The translations under genes were made by a program, and so were the position numbers. Source: Flavilitoribacter sp020436695 (GTDB lineage: Bacteria > Bacteroidota > Bacteroidia > Chitinophagales > Saprospiraceae). From it: a stretch of DNA of 64,000 bases. Below the pieces are notes generated by a model, which saw only the letters and a list, made by a program, of their open reading frames with translations, did no database searches and was not told the DNA's origin. Location of the stretch: assembly GCA_041392665.1 (NCBI GenBank), contig JAWKLQ010000021.1, positions 1-64,000 on the forward strand. Direction: 5' to 3'. Below, one piece after another: positions 26,651 through 35,536 of the stretch (its first letter is position 1; each line of letters opens with the position of its first letter).

Positions 26651-27688
26651 ATGAAAAAAGTAGTCACCTTCGGGGAGATCATGCTGCGTCTGACGCCTCC
26701 GGGGTTTCAACGCTTCTCCCAGGCAAATGTATTTGACGTAGTATACGGCGGCGGCGAGAGCAACGTAGCCGTTTCCCTGGCCAATTACGGCATCCCCACT
26801 GAATTTGTAACCCGCCTTCCCGCTAATGATATTGGCGATTGTGCAGTGATGGCCATGCGCAAATACGGCGTCGGCACCCAACATATCATTCGCGGCGGTG
26901 AACGCCTGGGCATTTATTTCCTGGAAATGGGTGCAGTGAGCCGCGCTAGTAAGGTTATTTACGACCGGGCGCATTCCTCTATTTCCACCATCGCCAAAGG
27001 CAGCATCGATTGGGAAGAGGTTTTCAAAGATGCCCAGTGGTTCCACTGGACGGGCATTACACCGGCTATTTCCCAGGCGGCAGCCGATGTTTGTCTGGAA
27101 GCCATTCAGGCTGCCAACCAGCTGGGAGTAACGGTTTCTACCGATCTTAATTACCGGAAAAATCTCTGGCAGTACGGCAAAAAACCGGGTGAGATCATGC
27201 CGGCACTGGTTGAAGGTTGCGACATCATCCTGGGAAATGAAGAAGACGCCGAAAAACACTTTGATATCCATCCGGAGGGCGTTGATGTAACACAGGGCGA
27301 TACGATCGATGCCCAGGCGTACATTTCCGTAGGTAAACAACTTATGGCCAGATTCCCCCGGGCCAAAAAGATCATCGTAACCTTGCGGGGATCGATCAGT
27401 GCTTCACATAATACCTGGTCCGGTGTGCTTTATAACGGGAAAGAACTACTGGAATCTCCGACCTACCAGATCACGCATATTGTGGATCGTGTGGGCGGTG
27501 GTGACAGCTTTATGGGCGGTTTGATCTATGGCCTGATCACCTGGCCGGATAACGATCAGAAAGCCCTAAATTTCGCAGTAGCAGCTTCCTGCCTCAAACA
27601 CACCATCTACGGCGACGCCAACCTAGTGACGGTAGATGAAGTGAGCAAACTGATGAGTGGCGACGCGAGTGGCCGGGTTAGCAGATAA
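26651..27688 (+). CDS. kdgK: 2-keto-3-deoxygluconate kinase (PfkB family)
   Basis: 345 residues. Ribokinase-fold marks are the N-terminal FGEIMLRLTPPG, the first PfkB signature region GGGESNVAVSLA (about 34-45), DLNYRKNLW (about 165-173) and the anion-hole/catalytic motif VGGGDSFMGGL (about 281-291). It phosphorylates 2-keto-3-deoxygluconate to KDPG, the substrate of the next gene. At 345 residues it is slightly longer than most, with an insertion of about 20 residues around VTQGDTIDAQAYIS. The start lies 124 bp after uxaC in a spacer with GGCACCT-type simple repeats; KDPG kinase context supports the substrate call. Confidence 0.93.
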   Translation: MKKVVTFGEIMLRLTPPGFQRFSQANVFDVVYGGGESNVAVSLANYGIPTEFVTRLPANDIGDCAVMAMRKYGVGTQHIIRGGERLGIYFLEMGAVSRASKVIYDRAHSSISTIAKGSIDWEEVFKDAQWFHWTGITPAISQAAADVCLEAIQAANQLGVTVSTDLNYRKNLWQYGKKPGEIMPALVEGCDIILGNEEDAEKHFDIHPEGVDVTQGDTIDAQAYISVGKQLMARFPRAKKIIVTLRGSISASHNTWSGVLYNGKELLESPTYQITHIVDRVGGGDSFMGGLIYGLITWPDNDQKALNFAVAASCLKHTIYGDANLVTVDEVSKLMSGDASGRVSR

Positions 27689-27702
27689 ACAGAGGTGAGC
27701 AG

Positions 27703-27782
27703 GTGATAGGTGAGTGAGTGAGCGTGTATACTCAGAAATTTTGCACATTAGTTTCATCACCCACTCACTTCCTCACCTATTA
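27703..27782. repeat. Inverted repeat of GTGAGTGAG type between kdgK and eda
   Basis: The left arm (27703-27723, AGGTGATAGGTGAGTGAGTG region) is complementary, with mismatches, to the right arm (27757-27782, CACCCACTCACTTCCTCACC region). It may form a long imperfect hairpin. There is no T-run, so function is unclear; it may tune expression between kdgK and eda. Confidence 0.45.
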
Positions 27783-27829
27783 CATCGCCGATCTCCAAAC
27801 CAATCAAGATATTTTCATAAAGAAATAAT

Positions 27830-28498
27830 ATGGCTAAATACACCAGAATTGAAGTGGCCCGGGCTATGGCCGATACCGGCATGGTCCCCTTGTTTTATCA
27901 CGCAGATATCGAACTGGGCAAGGAAGTACTTAAAGCTTGCTACGAAGGCGGTGCAAGGGTACTGGAATTTACCAACCGGGGAGATTTCGCCCATGAAGTC
28001 TTCGCCGCGCTTAACAAATATGCACTGAAGGAATTACCGGGTATGATACTGGGCGTTGGCTCGGTTATCGATGCCGGTACAACATCACTGTATTTGCAGT
28101 TGGGTGCCAACTTCATCGTCAGCCCCATGTTGGTAGACGAAATTGCAGCCGTCTGCAACCGACGGAAGGTGATGTGGTCTCCCGGTTGCGGTTCGCTGAC
28201 GGAGATCAACCGGGCACACGAGCTGGGCTGTGAAGTAGTGAAACTGTTTCCGGGTTCTACTTATGGCCCTGATTTTGTGAAAGCCATCAAAGGCCCGTGC
28301 CCCTGGCTGAGCATTATGCCTACCGGCGGGGTGACTCCCGAAGAAAGCAATCTGAAAGGCTGGTTCGGTGCGGGGGTTACCTGTGTGGGCATGGGCTCGC
28401 AGCTCATCAGCAGTGATATTCTGAAGAACCGGGATTTCGATACATTGAAAGAACAGACTGCCGCGGCTTTGGCGCTGATCAAGCGGATTCGGGGGTAG
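27830..28498 (+). CDS. eda: 2-keto-3-deoxy-6-phosphogluconate aldolase
   Basis: 222 residues of class I aldolase. The Schiff-base Lys is in CEVVKLFPGSTYGP (about 126-139). Other family marks are LEFTNRGDF (about 44-52), a GVGSVIDAGT segment and the phosphate-binding PTGGVTPEESNL (about 164-175). It splits KDPG into pyruvate and glyceraldehyde 3-phosphate, completing uronate breakdown. It differs slightly from E. coli Eda (for example FTNR in place of VTLR), a form common in Bacteroidota. It follows kdgK by 141 bp. Confidence 0.94.
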   Translation: MAKYTRIEVARAMADTGMVPLFYHADIELGKEVLKACYEGGARVLEFTNRGDFAHEVFAALNKYALKELPGMILGVGSVIDAGTTSLYLQLGANFIVSPMLVDEIAAVCNRRKVMWSPGCGSLTEINRAHELGCEVVKLFPGSTYGPDFVKAIKGPCPWLSIMPTGGVTPEESNLKGWFGAGVTCVGMGSQLISSDILKNRDFDTLKEQTAAALALIKRIRG

Positions 28499-28504
28499 AA
28501 TAAT

Positions 28505-28541
28505 TTGGTCGTAAGTCAATCAGTCATTAGTCGTAAGTCTG
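28505..28541. repeat. Dispersed TCGTAAGTC-type repeat
   Basis: Runs of TCGTAAGTC, CAGTCATTAGTCG and TAAGTC follow the eda stop. Same family as at 16786, 39686, 41624 and 45741. Confidence 0.55.
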
Positions 28542-28594
28542 TTTTTAACTTTGGCTTTTGATGGTTGACTTGCGGCTCTTCTGCTTTATAGCAA

Positions 28595-29497
28595 TTAGCT
28601 TTCCTTTTGCAATTCGGCAATGATCGCTTCTATTTTTTCCAGGGGCATATTCACCTGATCCGCAATTTCCTGCGGGCTCATACCTTTTTTCCAGCAACGG
28701 GCCACTAGAATTCCCTGTTCAATTCCCTGTTCGATCCCCTGTTCAATTCCCTGTTCCTTAACTTCCTGTAAAATAGCTTCTCTGATGCCCATTGATTGTT
28801 GAGATTTGGTGATCATTTGAAGTTCTTCTTCAAATTTATGCAAAAATTGATTTTTTTCAAACTGTAGGTACTGACCGATGAAATCTAAAATATTTTGAAC
28901 TTTGTCTTTCGGAAAACCTCGTCGAAATAAATGACGAACAAGCTCCAATTTTGTGAGTAACAACTCCTGATCATCTTTTCTTTTACGATCCAGATCCTGT
29001 CGTGCCACTTCCAATACAAGGGCGAACAAGCTATCTGACTTGCGCAATTCTGTTAAACTATGATCTATTAACACAAAAGAATGAAAACGATAGACAATCT
29101 CCGTGCCAAAAAAGGATAAGTGGTATTTGTTGAAATGGTAACGTCGGTCGGTATCTGTATAAATTACAAGGGAGGCTACGGGTCTATCGAAACGATCCAG
29201 AATCCGATAAGCATATTGAAACATCCGCCGGGAAAAATCAGGATCAGAATACCCTTGTACCTCTACATGCACTAAAAACCATTGCTCTGATCCTTCTTTG
29301 AGCCATGCCTTGAAAAGTTTGTCAGCATGTCGCAGTCTCGATGCTGAATAAGAAGAGAGTTGATCCAATTCTTTATCAAGAAAAACAAAACCTTTAGAAA
29401 AATCGATCTGATGAATGTAATCTGGAAAAAAGAATTGAATGAATTCCTCTACGAGGTCTTCAATGATGCCCTTCCAGAGGGTATCTTTACTGATCAT
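28595..29497 (-). CDS. Rpn-type PD-(D/E)XK nuclease/transposase-like protein
   Basis: 300 residues. The N-terminal ~200 residues resemble the recombination-promoting nuclease (Rpn/YhgA-like) family. The visible motif FLVHVEVQGYSDPDFSRRM (about 74-92) contains the E-x-Q/D nuclease signature. The C-terminus carries four tandem EQGI units and a short helix-turn-helix-like segment (MSPQEIADQVNMPLEKIEAII). Such proteins often have variable C-terminal repeats. Upstream positions are normal for the window and there is no terminal inverted repeat, so a mobile element is not shown. Role in recombination or defence is inferred from family only. Confidence 0.8.
   Translation of the reverse strand: MISKDTLWKGIIEDLVEEFIQFFFPDYIHQIDFSKGFVFLDKELDQLSSYSASRLRHADKLFKAWLKEGSEQWFLVHVEVQGYSDPDFSRRMFQYAYRILDRFDRPVASLVIYTDTDRRYHFNKYHLSFFGTEIVYRFHSFVLIDHSLTELRKSDSLFALVLEVARQDLDRKRKDDQELLLTKLELVRHLFRRGFPKDKVQNILDFIGQYLQFEKNQFLHKFEEELQMITKSQQSMGIREAILQEVKEQGIEQGIEQGIEQGILVARCWKKGMSPQEIADQVNMPLEKIEAIIAELQKES
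28709..28756 (-). repeat. Four tandem 12-bp units coding EQGI
   Basis: Units AATTCCCTGTTC (three exact) and GATCCCCTGTTC (one variant) lie inside the Rpn-type gene. Because 12 bp is a multiple of three, copy-number change would lengthen or shorten the protein without a frameshift. Confidence 0.8.
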
Positions 29498-29626
29498 GAG
29501 CGCGTTGTTTGATGCAAGATACTACAAATTTTTGCTTGAAACAAAACATTTCCCAAGAAACATTTTATTTCAAACAGAAGAAAAGAGTACCGCAGCGCCC
29601 AGCGTTTCCGGACCGTTGTCAGTAAA

Positions 29627-31099
29627 TTATATCTTATTTAATGCTTTTCCCAAAGCCTTCAGCTCCGAAGGCCGGTTGGCATGCGTTTCCGCCAGTTCAC
29701 CCGCTTCATCGAAGATCATATACCAGGGGATAGCGATCATCCCTCCCTCTCCAAACAATTCCCGGAGTTCTTTTTCCAATGCAACATTTACCCGGACGTG
29801 ATGACCACGCAAGTCGTAAAATTTGATCATATCCTTCCACTGCTGCTCTCGCTCTGCATCATCCACTGAAATATAGAGGATCTGAGTATCAGTAGACTGG
29901 GCCAATTCCTGCAGCTCGGCATTATATGCGAACTCCTGCTTACAAGGTCCGCACCAGGTCGCCCAGACATCAACATATACTTTTTTGCCTTTGAGTGTAG
30001 ACACCAATTCTGCCAGAGAGTTGATCTGCTCACTGTTCTGCACAAATGAAATGCCATCGCCAAAATCGTCCTGCTTCTTTTGGTGAAAATCGACGATCGG
30101 TTCGATCATAGGTGTCAGATGAACCGTATATGGACTCTCCGGATAATCCTTCCTGAACTGTTCGTACAGATCGATCAGTTCTTTTTCGTATTTCTTCTGG
30201 AATGCCTCATATTGAATATAAGCAGCCGTGTAAAAAGCTAAGGCTTCACTTGACAAATGTTGCCGAGCAATCTCTAGGTTGTGGGTATGGATCAGGCCAT
30301 CTTTGTATATCGTGCTTAAAGCCTCTTCACTAAAATCCTCGTTTGTATATTCCAGATAATTCAGCCAGCTCTTTGTAGTCTGGAAATACCAATAAGAGCG
30401 CATCATTTGCTCCGACCGGGCAGGCCAGTCGCCGTAGGCATTACCCCACATCGCTTTGATGGCATCGGTAAATTGTCCGTCCTTCTTTCGGTTATCTTCG
30501 AAGAATTTGATCAGTCCCACCGAACCGATCACACCTGCGTAAAAACAGTGACGGTCGGCTTCGACCAGCTCATAGAATTCAGGGGAGATAGCTCCCGCTT
30601 TCAACAAATCGTCGAACTGCTTAATTTGTGTATTCCGTTCCTGCAACAGTTCCCCTTCGATAGCAGCAGCGTCCGTTTTTTCCACGTAAGGCCGGGCCGT
30701 TTCCTGCATAAAACTAGGCTGCGGAAGATCGAGATATAACATCTGCCCGGCTTCTCCCCTCCCCTTTACCACAAAGGTGTTGGGGGTCGGACGACGGTCG
30801 ATCTCCAATTCGTAGGTCTCTCCGGGTTCAACGACCATGGTCCTGGCCCAGAAGCCATAAATCCCAACCTTCAAAAAGGCAGCCCGGTCAGTGTCGACCG
30901 TAAAAGAAAAACGGCCGTTCTTATCGGGAGTGACCGCCGCCTTAAAGGACAAATTACAAATACCCTTGATCGGCAGGGAATACATCACTTCTTCCGGGAT
31001 CTCTCCCTTGATCTTGCCTTTGATGGTTACGGTGGTTTCGGTTTCAGCGAAAAGCGCGGTGGTCATCAGAATAAAGAGGCAAACTTGAAGCAATTTCAT
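29627..31099 (-). CDS. TlpA-like thiol-disulfide oxidoreductase, exported
   Basis: 490 residues from the chosen start MKLLQVCLFILMTT, which gives a signal peptide cleaved near ALFAETE; the frame opens 24 codons earlier. An N-terminal beta domain (about 20-110) is followed by a long helical region (about 130-330). The C-terminal thioredoxin domain has WATWCGPCKQEF (CxxC, about residues 395-406) and the cis-Pro region AIPWYMIFDEAG. This build is common in Bacteroidota and fits reduction of periplasmic disulfides or cytochrome maturation. No operon partner is apparent: the next gene upstream starts on the same strand with an 81-bp gap. Confidence 0.85.
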   Translation of the reverse strand: MKLLQVCLFILMTTALFAETETTVTIKGKIKGEIPEEVMYSLPIKGICNLSFKAAVTPDKNGRFSFTVDTDRAAFLKVGIYGFWARTMVVEPGETYELEIDRRPTPNTFVVKGRGEAGQMLYLDLPQPSFMQETARPYVEKTDAAAIEGELLQERNTQIKQFDDLLKAGAISPEFYELVEADRHCFYAGVIGSVGLIKFFEDNRKKDGQFTDAIKAMWGNAYGDWPARSEQMMRSYWYFQTTKSWLNYLEYTNEDFSEEALSTIYKDGLIHTHNLEIARQHLSSEALAFYTAAYIQYEAFQKKYEKELIDLYEQFRKDYPESPYTVHLTPMIEPIVDFHQKKQDDFGDGISFVQNSEQINSLAELVSTLKGKKVYVDVWATWCGPCKQEFAYNAELQELAQSTDTQILYISVDDAEREQQWKDMIKFYDLRGHHVRVNVALEKELRELFGEGGMIAIPWYMIFDEAGELAETHANRPSELKALGKALNKI

Positions 31100-31180
31100 A
31101 GATGGGTATTTAATATTTTGAGTAAAGCGCATGAATTGGTTAAAGATCAGGGAATTTAGAGTTAAGTGCAAGTCCTAATC

Positions 31181-33496
31181 TTACAGCCGTATCCTATAAG
31201 CCGTACTCAGACGAACAAAAGGCGCAATACCATTATCCACCTGCCGGTTGCCGTCAGAACTGTTTGATGCAGGCTGTAATCTCCGCAATACTGAACCACC
31301 CATTTCCAGCGTAATGCACCAGTGCGGATGCGCGTAATAATCCAGATAGAGTGAAAGTTGGTTGTCATCGAGGCGAATATATTCTCCATCATTCAGGCGG
31401 TAGCTGTTGGTTGGCGCGCGGAAACTGGCACCGCCGTACCATTTGGCATTCCACTGATACTCGTAAGCCAATCGGCCGGGCAGGTTGCCGTACAGGTAAG
31501 TCCGCTCATTAATGCGCCAGTCGACACCCACCAGCGGCACTATAAACAGACCGAAAAATTCATCATTGACGTATAAACCCGCCCGAAACTGCTGATCGGG
31601 CTTGCGGCGATAACCGACCAGCGCAGCACCACCAAACTGGAAACTGCGGTCTGCCAGCAGTTTTTCCCCGTTGGTACGGATCATCGGCATCATGGTCAGC
31701 GACCATTTTGATTCTCCCAGCGGCAGGATAAGCCCCACCGGCAGGGTGACACTCTGCACCCGGTAAAAACCGTCTTCCAGACCGAGTTGGGTCACATTCC
31801 ATCGTTCGTAATAGGGGCTGAGTAACAGGTACGTATTTTCTTTCAATTTAATGGGCAGGTCACTGCCGACCCAAAGGTGAGTAGTAGGAGTGTTAACCGT
31901 ATTTTCCGCTCTTCGGATATCGGTGTAGCGGATCTGCAGGGGATCGACAAACGGCTGCGCACGGAGCACCATGCCAAGTCCCATTACCAGAAATAGTAAC
32001 AACCAGAACCGTAGCGGCACTTTACCTTTTTTTAGGCGGTTTTTCCATTTTGTAAGAGTGGATAGTATCCGGTTGGTCAAACCCATCCAGACTGGGCTGT
32101 GATTGATCGCATCATCCATTTTTTCGTTCGAATCTTCCTCTTCACCTTCCACTGCGCCATACATATCCTCCATGATCTTTTTAACGGATTTTTCCACCAT
32201 ACCACGGAAAGGCAATCGGGCCATTAATCCGTAGATAGCAGCACTACCTTTTGCCACCGCCTCCGGATGCGCTGAAGCATATTCATAGGCCGTTTCCAGA
32301 TCTTCCAGATATTGATCGATCACTCCCACATTGGTAGGTAACACGGTCAGGTGGATACAATCCGGGAATTGCTGTCGTTCCACCACCCATCCTTTTTCCT
32401 CCAGCTTATCGGCGATCACAAAAATATCCGGCACATTGTCATTAGTGGTAAAGGAAATGAGATTCATACAAGGCGCTCCCACAATGCGGATGCCGGGCAT
32501 AGCTTCGAGACCGGCGTGTAATTTTTCTACACCTTCCATCAGACTTTTGGCTACAGCCAGGTAGCCTTCCTCTCCCAGGTGTTTCATGCCCGCCCAGGCA
32601 GCCGCAATCGGACCGCCGGCGCGGGTACCCAGCAAGGTCGGTGAGATGTAGATGCCGCCGGGGTAATCAGTAGTCACTACAAACTGGTGACGCAGGTAAT
32701 CCATACTCCGGTAAGTCAGCACTGAAGCTCCTTTGGCCCCAAAACCGAATTTGTGTACATCAGCCGAAATGGAGCAAACGCCGGGTACTCGAAAATCCCA
32801 AAGTGGGATCTCATACCCCAATTTTTCCACCCACGGCAGCATGAAACCGCCGATACAGGCGTCTACATGCAATGGGAGATGATGCTCTTCGGCTACCTCC
32901 GCGATGCTTTCGATGGGATCGAGTGCCCCGTTGGGATAACTAGGTGCCGAAGCACACAGTAGAATGGTATTTTCATTGATCAGGGACTCCATGGCTTCCG
33001 GCTGAGCTCGCCGCGTAATATTATCTACCGGTGCTTTACGCAATTGCAGACCGAAAAGCAGGGCCGCCTTATCGAAAGCCGGGTGAATGGTCTCCGGCAC
33101 AACTACCTCGGGAGCCGTTATGCGGGGATGCAGTTTGGCAGCCCGTTGCCGATAAGTAAACATGGCCAGCAAAATGCTCTCCGTGCCTCCACTGCTCATA
33201 ACGCCTACCGTTTTACGGCCACCATTCAACATGCCGGCGGTCATATGCACGACATCCTGCTCCATGCGGTGCAGACTCTTAAAGGCCAAAGGATTGAGAT
33301 AGTTACCGCTGAAGAGTTCATTGCTGGCCGCTTTCAGCAACTGATCGTGCGCTTCATTGGCATAGTAGACCAGGGCCCAGGTCTTGCCGTCTTTCCAGGC
33401 CGCATCTTCCTTTTTCATGTTCCTGATCTGTTGCAGGATGGTTTCGGGGGCCTGTCCTTCGAGCGGAATACCGCTAAGCTGATGTGTTGCGCTCAT
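31181..33496 (-). CDS. Sphingosine-phosphate-lyase-like PLP enzyme fused to an outer-membrane-type beta barrel
   Basis: 771 residues in one frame. Residues about 35-440 form a PLP-dependent group II decarboxylase-type domain of the sphingosine-1-phosphate lyase family, with SSGGTESIL (101-109), HVDACIGGF (210-218) and PLP Lys249 in DVHKFGFGAKG. After a variable acidic linker (about 448-470) comes a basic stretch and one hydrophobic helix (LRFWLLLFLVMGLGMVLRA, 495-513). Then a ~255-residue beta-rich domain looks like a Bacteroidota outer-membrane barrel and ends in YRIRL. Such an enzyme is cytoplasmic and such a barrel is exported, so one polypeptide cannot easily satisfy both. Internal Met460 (32119) and Met471 (32086) could start a separate barrel protein with its own signal peptide. 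The gene overlaps the MFS gene by 4 bp. Confidence 0.8.
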   Translation of the reverse strand: MSATHQLSGIPLEGQAPETILQQIRNMKKEDAAWKDGKTWALVYYANEAHDQLLKAASNELFSGNYLNPLAFKSLHRMEQDVVHMTAGMLNGGRKTVGVMSSGGTESILLAMFTYRQRAAKLHPRITAPEVVVPETIHPAFDKAALLFGLQLRKAPVDNITRRAQPEAMESLINENTILLCASAPSYPNGALDPIESIAEVAEEHHLPLHVDACIGGFMLPWVEKLGYEIPLWDFRVPGVCSISADVHKFGFGAKGASVLTYRSMDYLRHQFVVTTDYPGGIYISPTLLGTRAGGPIAAAWAGMKHLGEEGYLAVAKSLMEGVEKLHAGLEAMPGIRIVGAPCMNLISFTTNDNVPDIFVIADKLEEKGWVVERQQFPDCIHLTVLPTNVGVIDQYLEDLETAYEYASAHPEAVAKGSAAIYGLMARLPFRGMVEKSVKKIMEDMYGAVEGEEEDSNEKMDDAINHSPVWMGLTNRILSTLTKWKNRLKKGKVPLRFWLLLFLVMGLGMVLRAQPFVDPLQIRYTDIRRAENTVNTPTTHLWVGSDLPIKLKENTYLLLSPYYERWNVTQLGLEDGFYRVQSVTLPVGLILPLGESKWSLTMMPMIRTNGEKLLADRSFQFGGAALVGYRRKPDQQFRAGLYVNDEFFGLFIVPLVGVDWRINERTYLYGNLPGRLAYEYQWNAKWYGGASFRAPTNSYRLNDGEYIRLDDNQLSLYLDYYAHPHWCITLEMGGSVLRRLQPASNSSDGNRQVDNGIAPFVRLSTAYRIRL

Positions 33497-34830
33497 GATG
33501 ATGAGTTTTGTGGGGCCGGTCGCATTCTGTGGACCACATACAAAAGGATCAACCCGATGGTGAACCAGGTAGCCAGGGCAATGATGGAATTGCGCATACT
33601 GCCGGTGAGGTTATCCAGATATCCAAAAAGCACCAGGCCGAACATCATGGCGACCTTTTCACACACATCGTAAAAACTGAAATAACCTGCATTGTTTCCG
33701 GTTTTGGGGATCATCTTGGCGAAGGTGGACCGCGAGAGCGATTGTATGCCACCCATGACTATCCCGATAAAAAAGGCTGCGATATAAAAGTGTAATGGGG
33801 TAACGATGAAATAGCTGCCGATACAGATCAGTATCCAGACCGCAACGGCTAACATGAGGGCCCGCAAGTTCCCGGCTTTTTTGGAGATCCAGGCAAACAA
33901 AAAGGCACCGCCGATACCCAGGTATTCCAACAGCAGCACCGTCGTAATGAGTTGGGTAAGGCCCAGGTGTATTTCCTTGGCCCCAAATGAGGAGGCCATA
34001 AACATCACCGTCTGCACACCCATGATGTAAAAGAAAAAGCTGAATAGGAAGGAGCGAAGTCGCTGTCTGGATTTTAACTGTTGCCACACCTTGAGCAGTT
34101 CCCGGTAGCCGTTCATCAGGCTCTTCTTTTTGGGTTTATGGTTATAAAGACCGGGAGGTAGTACCCGCAGGGGGATCTGGGCAAATCCCAGCCACCAGAG
34201 TCCGGTCAGCAGGAAAGAGAGGCGCGGGAACAGCGTATCGTCAGCTACGCCCAGCACCTTCTGATTGAGAATAAAGACCAGGTTGATGATCAACAGTGTG
34301 GTAGCTCCGATGTAACCGTAGGCATATCCCCGGGCACTGACCTTATCCTGCCGGTCTTCCGTGGCAATGACCGGCAAATAGGAATTGTAAAAAACAATAC
34401 TGCCGGAATAACCGACCGTAGCCAGTAACATGCCCGCCAACGCAAGGTGCACCAGATAGTAATCGGTAAAGAAAAACAGTACCATACATCCCAACGCCCC
34501 CATATACGCGAAGAATTTCATGTAGGACCGGTGGTTACTGCTGTAATCCGAGATGGACGACAGTAGCGGTGAGATCAGGGCCACCAAACCGAAGGCGACG
34601 CCCAGGTTGATCGAATAAGCTGCCGTATTTTCGATGCTCCAACCGAGTATCCGTAGGGTGGAATCGCCGTTGACAGTAGTCACGGAATTGTAATAGGCCG
34701 GAAAGATGGCGGAAACAATGACCAGGGCATAAGCAGAGTTGGCCCAATCGTACATGGCCCAGGCATTTATGATCTTGCGATCATTCTTGATCACATTGCC
34801 GGATTGGGGTTGATGGATATCTTCAATCAT
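33493..34830 (-). CDS. UMF1-family MFS transporter
   Basis: 445 residues with about 12 hydrophobic helices. N-terminal family marks are WAMYDWANSAYALVIVSAI (about 24-42); the MGGIQSLSRSTFAK stretch (about 358-371) is another UMF1 signature. UMF1 (Atg22-like) proteins are effluxers of amino acids or unknown solutes. Its stop overlaps the start of the PLP-lyase gene (ATGA), so translation is probably coupled. A link to sphingolipid breakdown products or amines is an inference from this neighbour alone. Confidence 0.9.
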   Translation of the reverse strand: MIEDIHQPQSGNVIKNDRKIINAWAMYDWANSAYALVIVSAIFPAYYNSVTTVNGDSTLRILGWSIENTAAYSINLGVAFGLVALISPLLSSISDYSSNHRSYMKFFAYMGALGCMVLFFFTDYYLVHLALAGMLLATVGYSGSIVFYNSYLPVIATEDRQDKVSARGYAYGYIGATTLLIINLVFILNQKVLGVADDTLFPRLSFLLTGLWWLGFAQIPLRVLPPGLYNHKPKKKSLMNGYRELLKVWQQLKSRQRLRSFLFSFFFYIMGVQTVMFMASSFGAKEIHLGLTQLITTVLLLEYLGIGGAFLFAWISKKAGNLRALMLAVAVWILICIGSYFIVTPLHFYIAAFFIGIVMGGIQSLSRSTFAKMIPKTGNNAGYFSFYDVCEKVAMMFGLVLFGYLDNLTGSMRNSIIALATWFTIGLILLYVVHRMRPAPQNSSS

Positions 34831-35000
34831 GTGGAAAGACCGGAACGGTCCATTTGCATTTTGTCAATAAACTACGCCTGCACTTCTGGAAAAGTGCTGA
34901 TCTTCATCAAATGTAGAGATAATATGTATCACTGTTTTTCGGTAGTGGGGATGCTGGTGGGCTATGTTCACCAACTGCCTATTTGAAGACAAAAATTTTG

Positions 35001-35023
35001 AACCGACGTTTAAAACGTCGGTT
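35001..35023. repeat. Perfect 11-bp palindrome AACCGACGTTT-A-AAACGTCGGTT
   Basis: Arms of 11 bp flank a single A. The half-site AAACGCCGGTTG recurs imperfectly at 36111-36122. It is located in the AT-rich spacer between the UMF1 gene and the two unknown membrane proteins. It could be a cruciform, a terminator stem without T-run, or an operator. Confidence 0.65.
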
Positions 35024-35081
35024 AGCGGTCGAGTGATGTGTTTGCTATACTACTGCAGCAGGGAGCAAGGGACATAGAATC

Positions 35082-35465
35082 CTATCTATGAATTTCTACT
35101 AGCAGTTCTCGTTTAGAATTAACCACCAAAATGAAAATTGCAGTAGCAACTATCGATAAAACAAAAATGAAAATAAGTTTTGATTTACTTAATTTACCAG
35201 CCTCTTGCCAACGTATGTAGTCATCTGAATCAACTCTTTTATATATAACGAACTTAGCCAAAACTAAAGCTATGGATAAGGTTAAAAACCAACCTCCAAG
35301 AGTAGAGAAAATAGTAGGATTTAATAACAATAAAAGCGAAGCAAGTAGATCAAAAAAAAGATAAGCAACAAAGAAAAGTGTGGAAGAGTATGGTTCGTTA
35401 CCTCGAATGTTTTCAAAGAAAAAATAAATCTCATAGATAAGCTCATTGAAGTATTTAAAATTCAT
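35082..35465 (-). CDS. Small membrane protein, function unknown (127 aa)
   Basis: Start chosen at MNFKYFNELIYEIYFF; the frame opens 25 codons earlier. There are three to four hydrophobic helices: about 35-50 (TLFFVAYLFFDLLASL), 55-75 (IFSTLGGWFLTLSIALV) and 102-118 (KLIFIFVLSIVATAIFIL). No family was recognised. It sits 71 bp from, or overlaps if the longer start is used, a second unknown membrane protein. Both are markedly more AT-rich than the flanking genes, which suggests recent acquisition or relaxed constraint. A two-component immunity or transport function is possible but unsupported. Confidence 0.55.
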   Translation of the reverse strand: MNFKYFNELIYEIYFFFENIRGNEPYSSTLFFVAYLFFDLLASLLLLLNPTIFSTLGGWFLTLSIALVLAKFVIYKRVDSDDYIRWQEAGKLSKSKLIFIFVLSIVATAIFILVVNSKRELLVEIHR

Positions 35466-35536
35466 CGACCTAAAATTTATTATCAACCAAAACCTCTGCT
35501 GCCAGTAGTTTATCTCTGTACAATAAGCGCACCCAC

